DNA of 32,187 nt from Eubacterium sp. (lineage in GTDB: Bacteria; Bacillota; Clostridia; Lachnospirales; Lachnospiraceae), in the NCBI GenBank assembly GCA_022776205.1, contig JALFIK010000114.1:1-32187 (forward strand). Reading direction: 5' to 3'. Numbering within the stretch: the stretch's first letter is position 1; each line of letters begins with the position of its first letter. The notes beneath the pieces are model-generated. The model had not been told where the DNA came from. It did no database searches and saw only the letters and a list, made by a program, of their open reading frames with translations. Shown here one piece after another: positions 23,374-30,619 of this stretch. A program made the position numbers and the translations under genes.

Positions 23374-23894
23374 AGTATGAAATATATATAGAAGAACCAA
23401 AGAAAATGCAGCCATTTTATAAAAAGGCCATTGCCGAGTATGAGAAACGACTTGGCCGGTATTGTAAAATCAGCTGCCATATTGTAAAAAAGGAGAAAGA
23501 CTGGGCGAAGTATTTAAATAATCAGACGGGAACTCAGAGTTTTCTGGTGATTCCCGGAGAGGCCCGGATGACTTCTGAGATATTAAGCGAGCAGATTGGA
23601 GAATGGGAGAAAACCGGGGAGAAAAAGATATTATTTTTTATACCCGCCCTGCAGGAAGGGCAGAATCGCCAAACCGGCACACCGGTGGCATCTTCTAACT
23701 GTGCGGGCGTGCATACCCCGGAAGATTATTTGACAGTAGAAGATGTTTCAATAAAAAAAATCAGAGACCGATATGATCTGATGCCTCTGATTCTTTCTGA
23801 TTTTGTAATGTCACCATCCATGACAGGCATGATTCTTTATGAGCAGATTTACCGGGGGTACCGGATTCTTCATCATCATCCCTATCATAAATAA
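23370..23894 (+). CDS. Divergent RlmH paralogue with intact C-terminal tail but lost SAM knot motif
   Basis: A 174-residue protein recognisable as RlmH by its two ends. The first 33 residues contain F-Y-K-K-A-I-A-E-Y-E-K-R-L-G-R-Y-C-K-I, and the last 18 (157-174) have Y-E-Q-I-Y-R-G-Y-R-I-L...P-Y-H-K, the family's conserved tail. The centre is altered. Where RlmH has F-V-I-G-G-S-x-G-L it reads F-F-I-P-A-L-Q-E-G (89-97), an insert of about 30 residues follows, and S-F-S-x-(L/M)-T-F-P-H is I-L-S-D-F-V-M-S-P-S. It probably cannot bind SAM alone. The frame is intact and has its own promoter, so it is likely functional, perhaps as partner of the tail-less copy at 18818. A TTG at 23361 is an alternative start. 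Confidence 0.82.
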   Translation: MKYEIYIEEPKKMQPFYKKAIAEYEKRLGRYCKISCHIVKKEKDWAKYLNNQTGTQSFLVIPGEARMTSEILSEQIGEWEKTGEKKILFFIPALQEGQNRQTGTPVASSNCAGVHTPEDYLTVEDVSIKKIRDRYDLMPLILSDFVMSPSMTGMILYEQIYRGYRILHHHPYHK

Positions 23895-23909
23895 AGTAAT
23901 ATAGTCTGA

Positions 23910-24374
23910 TTATTTCTCTTCTTCAAACACCTCTTCCTCCACGGCAATGCCGACACCTCTGGGAGGAACAGCAGTGGAAAAGACAATCTGAGTCTGTGTA
24001 TTGCCAAATTTCTGCAGATGTCCGATAAAGGTGTCAAGTTCCATCGTGCTGGGAAATGCAACTTTGAGCATAATGGAATAGGCTCCTGTCACACAGTTAC
24101 ATTCCAAAACGTTTGGGCATTCCTTTACATATGGATAGAACTCATCTTTCTGCTTGGGATCCAGAGTGAGATTGATAAAAGCTGTAATGTGATATCCGAG
24201 AGCAACCGGGTCCACAGATGCATGATAGCCTGTGATGATACCAGCCTTCTCCATTCTTTCAATTCGGGTAGAGACAGCCGGGGAGGATAAAAATACTTTC
24301 TGAGCCAGATGTTTTAATGGATACCGTGCATTTTCCTGCAGCAGGGAAAGAATTTTTCTGTCAATTTTATCCAT
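23910..24374 (-). CDS. Lrp/AsnC family transcriptional regulator
   Basis: A 154-residue Lrp/AsnC regulator: an N-terminal helix-turn-helix (D-R-K-I-L-S-L-L-Q-E-N-A-R...S-S-P-A-V-S-T-R-I-E-R-M-E-K-A-G-I-I) followed by a RAM ligand-binding domain (C-N-C-V-T-G-A-Y-S-I-M-L-K). Such proteins form octamers and sense amino acids. The start at 24374 has GGAGG 8 bases upstream on the reverse strand. It lies just downstream of gdhA on the same strand. The two genes share an exact 21-bp leader sequence, so gdhA is a plausible target. Confidence 0.93.
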   Translation of the reverse strand: MDKIDRKILSLLQENARYPLKHLAQKVFLSSPAVSTRIERMEKAGIITGYHASVDPVALGYHITAFINLTLDPKQKDEFYPYVKECPNVLECNCVTGAYSIMLKVAFPSTMELDTFIGHLQKFGNTQTQIVFSTAVPPRGVGIAVEEEVFEEEK

Positions 24375-24424
24375 AATAGTTACCTCCAAGTTTAAATAAG
24401 TAAGCAGATGGTAATACTCCCCCT

Positions 24425-24465
24425 GCCCTGAATAACGATGGTTGGCAAAAGGAAGTATTCAGGGC
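24425..24465. repeat. 10-bp inverted repeat in the lrp leader
   Basis: GCCCTGAATA (24425-24434) and TATTCAGGGC (24456-24465) are perfect complements with a 21-base loop. No T run follows on either strand. It lies next to the 21-bp repeat at 24467 and could be a leader hairpin or operator. Confidence 0.6.
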
Positions 24466-24466
24466 A

Positions 24467-24487
24467 ATGTATGATAATGCATGATCA
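24467..24487 (-). repeat. 21-bp repeat, copy 1 (lrp leader)
   Basis: Read on the reverse strand this is identical over 21 bases to the forward strand at 25999-26019. Its core TGATCATGCATTATCA is a near-perfect palindrome (TGAT-n-ATGCAT-n-ATCA). It lies about 95 bases upstream of the lrp start. Confidence 0.85.
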
Positions 24488-24546
24488 GGGGAGAGTTCTG
24501 TTGTATAAAAACAGAGCGTGCCGCCATTTTTCAAACAGTATGTCTG

Positions 24547-24587
24547 AAAAAACAAAAAGGAGCATCCCATAAATGGAACACTCCTTT
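24547..24587 (-). terminator. Intrinsic terminator downstream of gdhA
   Basis: On the reverse strand AAAGGAG (24587-24581) pairs with CTCCTTT (24562-24556), with TTCC/GGGA pairing inside, followed by TTTTTGTTTTTT. It lies 64 bases after the gdhA stop, only a few bases after a promoter-like sequence. The segment 24488-24546 holds a small inverted repeat (TCTGTT 24497-24502 / AACAGA 24510-24515) and no gene. Confidence 0.88.
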
Positions 24588-24598
24588 GCGTCGTAACT

Positions 24599-24627
24599 AT
24601 TATATACTAATCTGAAAATGATTTCAA
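24599..24627 (-). promoter_or_regulatory. Promoter-like sequence between gdhA and its terminator
   Basis: On the reverse strand TTGAAA (24627-24622), a 17-base spacer and a perfect TATAAT (24604-24599) lie after the gdhA stop and just before the terminator hairpin. A transcript from here would be about 45 bases unless it reads through into lrp. Confidence 0.6.
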
Positions 24628-24650
24628 GTATAAAATATAAATTCCCGAAA

Positions 24651-25985
24651 CTAGCATACTCCCTGTGCAAGCATTGCGTCTAATACTTTTTCAAGACCTG
24701 CCAGATTGGCACCTGCAACATAGTCTTCTTCTTTTCCGTAACGTTTTGCAGCATCGTCAATATTGTGGAAGATGTTAACCATAATTTCCTGAAGCTTGCT
24801 GTCAACTTCTTTAAAAGACCAGCTTAAGCGTTCGCTGTTCTGGGACATTTCCAGAGCGGAAACAGCAACACCGCCGGCATTGGAAGCTTTTCCCGGAACA
24901 AACCATACACCGTTTTCCTGTAAATATTTCGTTGCATCAAGAGTGGTAGGCATATTGGCACCTTCAAGTAATGCAAGGCAGCCGTTTGCGACTAACTGTT
25001 TTGCATCTTCGATAAATACTTCGTTCTGCGTAGCACATGGACAGGCAACATCACATTTAATCTGCCATACACCGCGACCTTCATGATATTCGCTGTTCGG
25101 ACGGTATTTTTTATATTCGGTAAGACGGGCACGGTTTATTTCCTTGATTTCCTTTAATGCTTCAACATCAATTCCCTCCGGATCATATACCCATCCGGTG
25201 GAGTCAGAACATGTCACAACTTTTGCACCAAGCTGGTGTGCTTTTTCAATGGCATAAATTGCAACATTACCAGCACCGGATACACAGATGGTTTTTCCTT
25301 TTATGTCTTCCCCGTGGGATTTCAGTAATTCTTCTGCCATGTAGATCACACCATAACCGGTTGCTTCTGTTCGTGCCAATGAACCGCCGTAAGTCAGACC
25401 TTTGCCGGTGAGAACGCCTTCATAAGATGTTGTGAGACGTTTGTACTGTCCAAACATATAACCGATCTCTCGTCCGCCGACTCCGATGTCCCCGGCAGGA
25501 ACGTCACAGTTCGGTCCGATATGTTTGTAAAGTTCTGTCATAAAGCTCTGACAGAATGCCATAACTTCACGGTCAGATTTTCCCTTTGGATCAAAATCAG
25601 AACCGCCCTTGCCTCCTCCGATCGGAAGACCGGTAAGGGAATTTTTAAAGATCTGCTCAAAACCAAGAAACTTGATAATTCCCTGATTTACAGACGGATG
25701 GAAACGTAATCCTCCCTTATACGGTCCGATTGCGCTGTTAAACTGAACACGGATTCCCATGTTAACCTGAACCTGCCCTTTGTCATCAACCCATGGGACA
25801 CGGAATTTAATCATTCTCTCCGGTTCGGTAAGTCTTTCGAGAACGGCTTCCTTTCTGTAGAAGTCTTCATTGGCTTCAATCAGCGGACGAATGGAATCAA
25901 ATACTTCCGTAACAGCCTGATGAAATTCCGGTTCACTTGGGTTTTTTGCGATTACTTTTGCAAGTACGTCATCAACGTAAGACAT
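24651..25985 (-). CDS. gdhA: Glutamate dehydrogenase, NADP-type
   Basis: Catalyses reductive amination of 2-oxoglutarate with ammonium to glutamate in the cytosol. The 444-residue length and sequence fit the hexameric GdhA group used mainly for NADPH-linked assimilation; cofactor choice is inferred from the family. Motifs are the catalytic region G-P-Y-K-G-G-L-R-F-H-P-S-V, L-P-I-G-G-G-K-G-G-S-D-F-D-P, P-A-G-D-I-G-V-G-G-R-E, nucleotide motif S-G-A-G-N-V-A and E-G-A-N-M-P-T. The start at 25985 has AGGAGG (25998-25993) 7 bases upstream. The site directly abuts a 21-bp element repeated in the lrp leader. It probably answers to the adjacent Lrp-type regulator. Confidence 0.97.
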   Translation of the reverse strand: MSYVDDVLAKVIAKNPSEPEFHQAVTEVFDSIRPLIEANEDFYRKEAVLERLTEPERMIKFRVPWVDDKGQVQVNMGIRVQFNSAIGPYKGGLRFHPSVNQGIIKFLGFEQIFKNSLTGLPIGGGKGGSDFDPKGKSDREVMAFCQSFMTELYKHIGPNCDVPAGDIGVGGREIGYMFGQYKRLTTSYEGVLTGKGLTYGGSLARTEATGYGVIYMAEELLKSHGEDIKGKTICVSGAGNVAIYAIEKAHQLGAKVVTCSDSTGWVYDPEGIDVEALKEIKEINRARLTEYKKYRPNSEYHEGRGVWQIKCDVACPCATQNEVFIEDAKQLVANGCLALLEGANMPTTLDATKYLQENGVWFVPGKASNAGGVAVSALEMSQNSERLSWSFKEVDSKLQEIMVNIFHNIDDAAKRYGKEEDYVAGANLAGLEKVLDAMLAQGVC

Positions 25986-25998
25986 ATCTTTTCCTCCT

Positions 25999-26019
25999 TG
26001 ATCATGCATTATCATACAT
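25999..26019 (+). repeat. 21-bp repeat, copy 2 (gdhA leader, abutting the ribosome site)
   Basis: The exact partner of 24467-24487 in opposite orientation relative to transcription. Core TGATCATGCATTATCA (25999-26014). The element ends directly against the gdhA AGGAGG (25993-25998) and lies some 60-80 bases downstream of the predicted transcript start. Confidence 0.85.
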
Positions 26020-26088
26020 AAATTTTTATCCCGGTGACGAAGAAAATTAAAAATTTCTATTGCTTTCCGGTTCCTTTTGCCGTTGATT

Positions 26089-26117
26089 ATTATACTATAA
26101 TTTGGAAACATATTCAA
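26089..26117 (-). promoter_or_regulatory. Promoter of gdhA
   Basis: On the reverse strand TTGAAT (26117-26112), a 17-base spacer and a perfect TATAAT (26094-26089) place the start near 26082, giving a leader of about 97 bases. That leader contains the 21-bp repeated element. Confidence 0.85.
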
Positions 26118-26286
26118 TAAAAACAATAAGCAAAAGTACAATTTTACAAAAGAAAATTTCATAACAGGGCCACTAACTTTATTATTTTAAGGGAAAACGG
26201 ACATAAAATGATTGAAAAGGAAATAATAATTTCATTTTTTAAGAATGGGGAGATAAATAGAAATGTGAAAATATTGTGAAATAATT

Positions 26287-26302
26287 AATCTGTTCACAGA
26301 TT
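26287..26302. promoter_or_regulatory. Palindromic operator-like site upstream of the GldA-like ATPase
   Basis: AATCTG-TTCA-CAGATT (26287-26302) is a perfect 6-bp inverted repeat. It overlaps a second pair, TGTGAA (26275-26280) and TTCACA (26293-26298). The surrounding 26118-26358 region is AT-rich with no gene, and no clear consensus promoter was found for the downstream operon. Confidence 0.45.
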
Positions 26303-26358
26303 CATCGTAAATTAAGAATATGATGGAAAAAGTTCATTGAAACAGGAGGACTATTTTT

Positions 26359-27396
26359 ATGATAGAAGTGAAAAATTTAGTCAAGGACTATGGAAAACAC
26401 CATGCCGTAAAAGACATTAGTTTTTCCGTACCTGAGGGACAGATTGTTGGTCTGCTCGGGCCGAATGGTGCCGGAAAGTCCACGACGATGAATATCATCA
26501 CCGGATACATTTCTGCCACTTCCGGAGAGGTGAAGATCGGAGGATATGATATCTTTGAAGAACCGCTGATGGCAAAAAAATTGATCGGCTATCTGCCGGA
26601 AATTCCACCACTTTATGAGGATATGACGGTGGAGGAATATCTGAATTTTGTCTGTGATCTGAAGGGGATCCGCAAAAAAGAAGAAAAAAATTCTTCCATT
26701 CAGGAAGTGACGGAAGCGGTAAAAATTTCTGACATAAGAGGGAGACTGATAAAGAATTTATCCAAGGGCTACCGACAGAGAGTTGGACTTGCACAGGCTC
26801 TGATTGGAAATCCTCCGCTTCTTATTCTCGATGAGCCAACGGTCGGACTTGACCCGAATCAGATCATTGAGATTCGGTCTCTGATAAAAAGTCTCGGAAA
26901 AAAACATACGATTATTTTGAGCTCACACATTTTATCTGAGGTGAACGCGGTATGTGATTATGTTCTTATTATCGATAAAGGTTCCCTCGTGGCGGAAGAC
27001 ACTCCGGAAAACCTTTCGGAGCATTTTTCAAAAAATGACCGGATTTCCATGTCTGTGAAAGGGGAGAAAGAGGCAGTAGAAGAAGTTCTTCGGGCTTCCT
27101 CTCACATAAAGGAATACCGCATCACCGGTGAAAAAGAGGGAATTGTTGACGTGGAGGCACAGACTCCATCGGGAAAAGATGTGAGAGATGACCTCTTCTT
27201 TGAATTTGCGGAACAAAAACTGCCAATTATTAAAATGGAAAGAGAAAACCTTTCCTTAGAAGATGTATTCCTCAAACTGACCGGGCAGGATGCACAGACT
27301 GTAGAATCTGAAGCGGAAAAAGCAACAGAGAAGATCGAGAAGCAGAGACATTTTCATTTCAGGAAAAAGAAAAAGGAAAAAGGGGAGGAAGAATAA
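26359..27396 (+). CDS. ABC transporter ATP-binding protein, GldA-like
   Basis: A 345-residue ATPase of the ABC-2/GldA class. It has Walker A GPNGAGKST, Q-loop Y-L-P-E-I-P-P-L-Y, signature L-S-K-G-Y-R-Q-R-V-G-L-A-Q-A, Walker B L-L-I-L-D-E-P-T-V-G-L-D-P, and S-S-H-I-L-S-E-V. Residues 210-300 are the C-terminal domain usual in this class. The last 45 residues are a highly charged Glu/Lys tail ending in R-K-K-K-K-E-K-G-E-E-E. AGGAGG (26344-26349) lies 9 bases upstream. The permease gene starts one base after its stop. With the next two genes it forms a GldA/F/G-like system; in Bacteroidetes these serve gliding, here the cargo is unknown. Confidence 0.93.
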   Translation: MIEVKNLVKDYGKHHAVKDISFSVPEGQIVGLLGPNGAGKSTTMNIITGYISATSGEVKIGGYDIFEEPLMAKKLIGYLPEIPPLYEDMTVEEYLNFVCDLKGIRKKEEKNSSIQEVTEAVKISDIRGRLIKNLSKGYRQRVGLAQALIGNPPLLILDEPTVGLDPNQIIEIRSLIKSLGKKHTIILSSHILSEVNAVCDYVLIIDKGSLVAEDTPENLSEHFSKNDRISMSVKGEKEAVEEVLRASSHIKEYRITGEKEGIVDVEAQTPSGKDVRDDLFFEFAEQKLPIIKMERENLSLEDVFLKLTGQDAQTVESEAEKATEKIEKQRHFHFRKKKKEKGEEE

Positions 27397-27397
27397 G

Positions 27398-28264
27398 ATG
27401 AAAGCCATTTATTTAAAAGAAATGAGATCCTATTTTCACTCGCTGGCAGCCTACCTTTATTTTGCTCTGTTTATTGCTGCATCCGGCGTGTATTTTTCTG
27501 TAATCTGCATGTCCTATGGATATACAGATTATTCACAGTACGTATTTTCAAACTGTACGATTCTGTATATAATTATTGTTCCGATTCTTACAATGCGATT
27601 GTTTGCAGAAGAAAAAAAACAGAGAACAGATCAGCTGCTATTAACCGCACCGGTCAGGACGAGCGGGATCGTGGCAGGGAAATATCTCGCATCCGTGACT
27701 CTCCTGGCCATGTCCATGGTTGTAAGTATTGTGGAAGCGGGAATTTTAAGCAGATTTGGCACGGTTAACTGGAAGACCGTTTTTACAGGATGCCTTGGAT
27801 ATTTTCTTCTGGGAGCCTGTCTGATGGCCGCGGGAATGTTTGTTTCTTCCCTGACAGATAACCAGATGATTTCTGCCGCTTTATCCTTTGCCGTGGTACT
27901 CTTTTGTATGCTCTTACCGAATATTTCAAATGTTGTGCCGGGAAGGGCAAGATATACGTATGTTGTCTGCGCTCTTGCGGTGATTTTTCTTGCATGGTTT
28001 TTTTATGATGAGACGAAAAATGTAAAAATTACAGCAGGCGTGGCAGTGATCGGTGTGGCAGTGATTGCCATTGTTAGCAAAGTGAAACCGGATATTTTTG
28101 ACAATGGACTGGCAAAGATCATAAACTGGTTTTCCGTAATGGACCGTTTCAATGATTTTTGCAGCGGCATATTAAATGCTTCTTCTATTGTATATTATCT
28201 GTCGTTTATTGCCGTTTTTCTTTTCCTTACCATACAGGGAATTGAAAAACGCAGATGGAATTAG
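27398..28264 (+). CDS. ABC-2 type permease, GldF-like
   Basis: A 288-residue membrane protein with about six to seven hydrophobic segments, matching ABC-2 permeases of the GldF group (N-terminal Y-L-K-E-M-R-S-Y-F-H-S). The motif R-L-F-A-E-E-K-K-Q-R-T-D-Q-L-L-L-T-A-P-V near residue 68 is the loop expected to contact the ATPase. It is second gene of the operon, one base after the ATPase gene and 11 bases before the GldG-like gene, indicating co-translation and a three-part complex. Confidence 0.92.
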   Translation: MKAIYLKEMRSYFHSLAAYLYFALFIAASGVYFSVICMSYGYTDYSQYVFSNCTILYIIIVPILTMRLFAEEKKQRTDQLLLTAPVRTSGIVAGKYLASVTLLAMSMVVSIVEAGILSRFGTVNWKTVFTGCLGYFLLGACLMAAGMFVSSLTDNQMISAALSFAVVLFCMLLPNISNVVPGRARYTYVVCALAVIFLAWFFYDETKNVKITAGVAVIGVAVIAIVSKVKPDIFDNGLAKIINWFSVMDRFNDFCSGILNASSIVYYLSFIAVFLFLTIQGIEKRRWN

Positions 28265-28275
28265 GAGGGCATGAG

Positions 28276-29700
28276 ATGAATAATGAAAATAAAGAAAAGA
28301 AAAAAGTTCTTTTCAAAGACAGAAAAGTAAAAAAGGGAATGTTTTCCGCCGTTGCCGTTGTTTTCGTAATCGTGGCTGTGATTGCGGTGAATGTTTTCGT
28401 AACAAATAAAAATTATACAGTGGATGTGACATCTAATAAAATATATTCCCTGTCAAAACAGACAAAAAGTATCTTAAAAGGACTGGATGACGATGTTACC
28501 GTTTATGTGATCAATAAAAAATCAGATGTGAATTCTTCTTATGCCCAGGTGTGGAAAGAATATGAGAAAGAATCTTCCAGGGTAAAGTTTGTATATAAGG
28601 ATCCTTCCCTCTACCCGAATTTTACCAAGAAATATGTGGCAGACGGAGAGGAAGCAGCCGCTGACAGTGTGGTTGTAAAATGTGGGGACAAATATCGTTT
28701 TATCTCTTCCTCAAATTATGTATCTTACAGCTATGGAAGTGATTATTCCTATACGGCGGATTCTCTGCAGTTAGAAAGTCTTATGACGGAGGCAATCAAT
28801 TATGTGACTTCCGAAGAGACACCGGTCATTTATACGCTGAGCGGCCATGGAGAACAAAGCTTCACTTCCGGAGTGACCAGTAGTTTTGAAGGCGACAATT
28901 ATTCCGTGAAGGCCCTGAATCTGCTTACCCAGAATAAAGTCCCTGAAGATTGTGCGGTTCTTTTTATCAATGGTGCCCAGAAAGATATTTCAGAGAATGA
29001 AAAAAATCTGATGGATGCCTATATGAAAAAGGGCGGGAAAATGTATGTTTTTTTGGATGCCAGTGTGGAAAATCTGAAAAATTTGTATGCTTTATTAAAA
29101 GAATATAATGTGGTTGTGCAAAAAGGTGTTGTAGTGGAAACGGATTCAGATCATTTCACCCAGTATCCGATCTATCTCCTTCCGGAAATTGAGAGTGCAG
29201 AAGCGACCAATGCCCAGTATGACAGCAATATTTATGTTCTTGCTCCAAGTGCAAAGGGACTGAAAGAAGGCGGAAATGAGGAGAGCGGTTATACGGTATC
29301 TCCACTTCTTTCAACCAGTGAAAATGCCTATTCCAAAGTGGATACGACAAGCTCCACTCTCGAAAAAGAAAAAGGGGATATTGATGGTCCGTTTCACATT
29401 TCTGTTGCAGTGTCCGATGAGAATGAAGGACGAATGATTGTAACGGGATGTACCAATATGCTTCTTGATGACATAGACCAGGCGGTGGGCGGTGCCAATA
29501 CAGATTTCGTTTTAAACGGAGTGAATTATCTCACAAAGCAGGAGAACAAGATTTCAATTCGTGCCAAAAGTCTTAAGACGGAAAATGCCATGGTGCCGGC
29601 ATTTGATCAGAAAATGACTCTGATTATGACCGTGTTCATCGTGCCACTTGTCATGCTTGCGGCAGGTATCATTATTGTTATAAAGAGAAAAAAATTGTAA
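28276..29700 (+). CDS. GldG-like auxiliary protein of an ABC transporter
   Basis: A 474-residue protein of the GldG/ABC-transporter-auxiliary family. A charged N-terminus is followed by a membrane segment (about residues 17-40), a long extracytoplasmic domain and a C-terminal membrane segment (about 447-468) ending in K-R-K-K-L. The domain starts with D-V-T-S-N-K-I-Y-S-L-S-K-Q-T-K and contains Y-T-L-S-G-H-G-E, both usual in this family. ATG 28276 has AGGAGG (28263-28268) upstream. A DUF4340 gene often follows in related systems; here there is none. The molecule handled is unknown. Confidence 0.88.
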   Translation: MNNENKEKKKVLFKDRKVKKGMFSAVAVVFVIVAVIAVNVFVTNKNYTVDVTSNKIYSLSKQTKSILKGLDDDVTVYVINKKSDVNSSYAQVWKEYEKESSRVKFVYKDPSLYPNFTKKYVADGEEAAADSVVVKCGDKYRFISSSNYVSYSYGSDYSYTADSLQLESLMTEAINYVTSEETPVIYTLSGHGEQSFTSGVTSSFEGDNYSVKALNLLTQNKVPEDCAVLFINGAQKDISENEKNLMDAYMKKGGKMYVFLDASVENLKNLYALLKEYNVVVQKGVVVETDSDHFTQYPIYLLPEIESAEATNAQYDSNIYVLAPSAKGLKEGGNEESGYTVSPLLSTSENAYSKVDTTSSTLEKEKGDIDGPFHISVAVSDENEGRMIVTGCTNMLLDDIDQAVGGANTDFVLNGVNYLTKQENKISIRAKSLKTENAMVPAFDQKMTLIMTVFIVPLVMLAAGIIIVIKRKKL

Positions 29701-29705
29701 TTGTT

Positions 29706-30521
29706 TTATAATTTATAAAAAACCGGTTTTTTCTTACGAAAGATTGCGTAGTGGGAAAAACCGGCTTTTTTTAATATACCAGGAAGCTTTTGAAATTCCC
29801 AGGCCATATGTTTTGGTTTATGCCCGTCGCTTCCGATGGTGATGATTTCCCCACCCAGTTCCCGGTATCTTTTCAGTATGGAGATATGTGGGTTTGGCCA
29901 GTCCATGCCGTACTTGAGACCGGCTGTATTTACTTCAAGCCCCTTGCCTGCGGATATTATTTCATTCAGAATCGCATCAAGAATTTCCCTGAAGTCCCCG
30001 TAAACAAACAAAGGGGAATTTTCCGGGAGATAACGGCAGACATAATCTAGATGACCGGCAGCCTGATAATCAGGAAATACTTTAAGATTTGACAGGATCG
30101 TTTCGAAATAAGTCTCTATGCCCTCATGGGGTGTCATTTCATTAAAATAAACTCCGTCATAAGGATCCATTCCCTTTACAATGTGGCACGAATTAATAAT
30201 AAAATCAAAATCCTGCCCGTATTGCCGGTAAAAATCAGAAAGTGTACCGCCCAGATGAGGCTGTACACCAATTTCCAGTCCGTAAAGAACTTCAATTTCC
30301 GGGGCATACTTTTCCTTCAGGGTAAACAGAGTCTCTTTATAGTTTTTAAAATCCGGCAAAAAATCAAGTCCTTCCGGATTGTCCGGATAGTCCGGATCAA
30401 AATGCTCCGTAAAACAGATTGTCTTTAGTCCCAGACGGATGCCCTCCTTTATCATATCTTCCATCGGGGCTTCCGAATCAGAAGAAAATGCCGAGTGAAG
30501 ATGGGTGTCACAACAAATCAT
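29706..30521 (-). CDS. PHP-domain phosphatase, histidinol-phosphatase (HisJ/HisK) family
   Basis: A 271-residue PHP-family protein. Metal-binding motifs are D-T-H-L-H-S near the N-terminus, F-T-E-H-F-D, Y-G-L-E-I-G, N-S-C-H, A-G-H-L-D and late G-S-D-G-H-K. This is the pattern of HisK/HisJ histidinol-phosphate phosphatase, the penultimate step of histidine synthesis. No other his gene is nearby, so another phosphoester substrate is possible. The start at 30521 has an AAGGAG ribosome site 8-13 bases upstream on the reverse strand. The last codons overlap a two-way terminator hairpin. Confidence 0.9.
   Translation of the reverse strand: MICCDTHLHSAFSSDSEAPMEDMIKEGIRLGLKTICFTEHFDPDYPDNPEGLDFLPDFKNYKETLFTLKEKYAPEIEVLYGLEIGVQPHLGGTLSDFYRQYGQDFDFIINSCHIVKGMDPYDGVYFNEMTPHEGIETYFETILSNLKVFPDYQAAGHLDYVCRYLPENSPLFVYGDFREILDAILNEIISAGKGLEVNTAGLKYGMDWPNPHISILKRYRELGGEIITIGSDGHKPKHMAWEFQKLPGILKKAGFSHYAIFRKKKPVFYKL
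29717..29772 (+). terminator. Bidirectional terminator inside the 3' end of the hisJ-like gene
   Basis: CCGGTTTTT (29723-29731) pairs with AAAAACCGG (29756-29764), flanked by A6 and T7 tracts. In the forward direction it ends the GldA/F/G-like operon (T run 29766-29772). On the reverse strand T6 follows the stem at 29722-29717, before the hisJ-like stop codon (29706-29708). Confidence 0.88.
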
Positions 30522-30619
30522 AAATTGCTCCTTTCTCAGACTCTTTTAGTAAAAAAGTGTATGTCAAACTGCACAATAACTGCATATTTTATCAGAAAAA
30601 TGACGACAATATCATAATA

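Noticed and set aside
23370..23894. Second RlmH-like gene as a decaying pseudogene
   Set aside because: The frame is intact, both ends are strongly conserved, and it has a good promoter and leader. A decaying gene would not keep only the tail missing from the other copy.
26160..26169. CATAACAGGG near 26160 as a second copy of the rex-nnr hairpin element
   Set aside because: Only the first ten bases match and no complementary arm follows.
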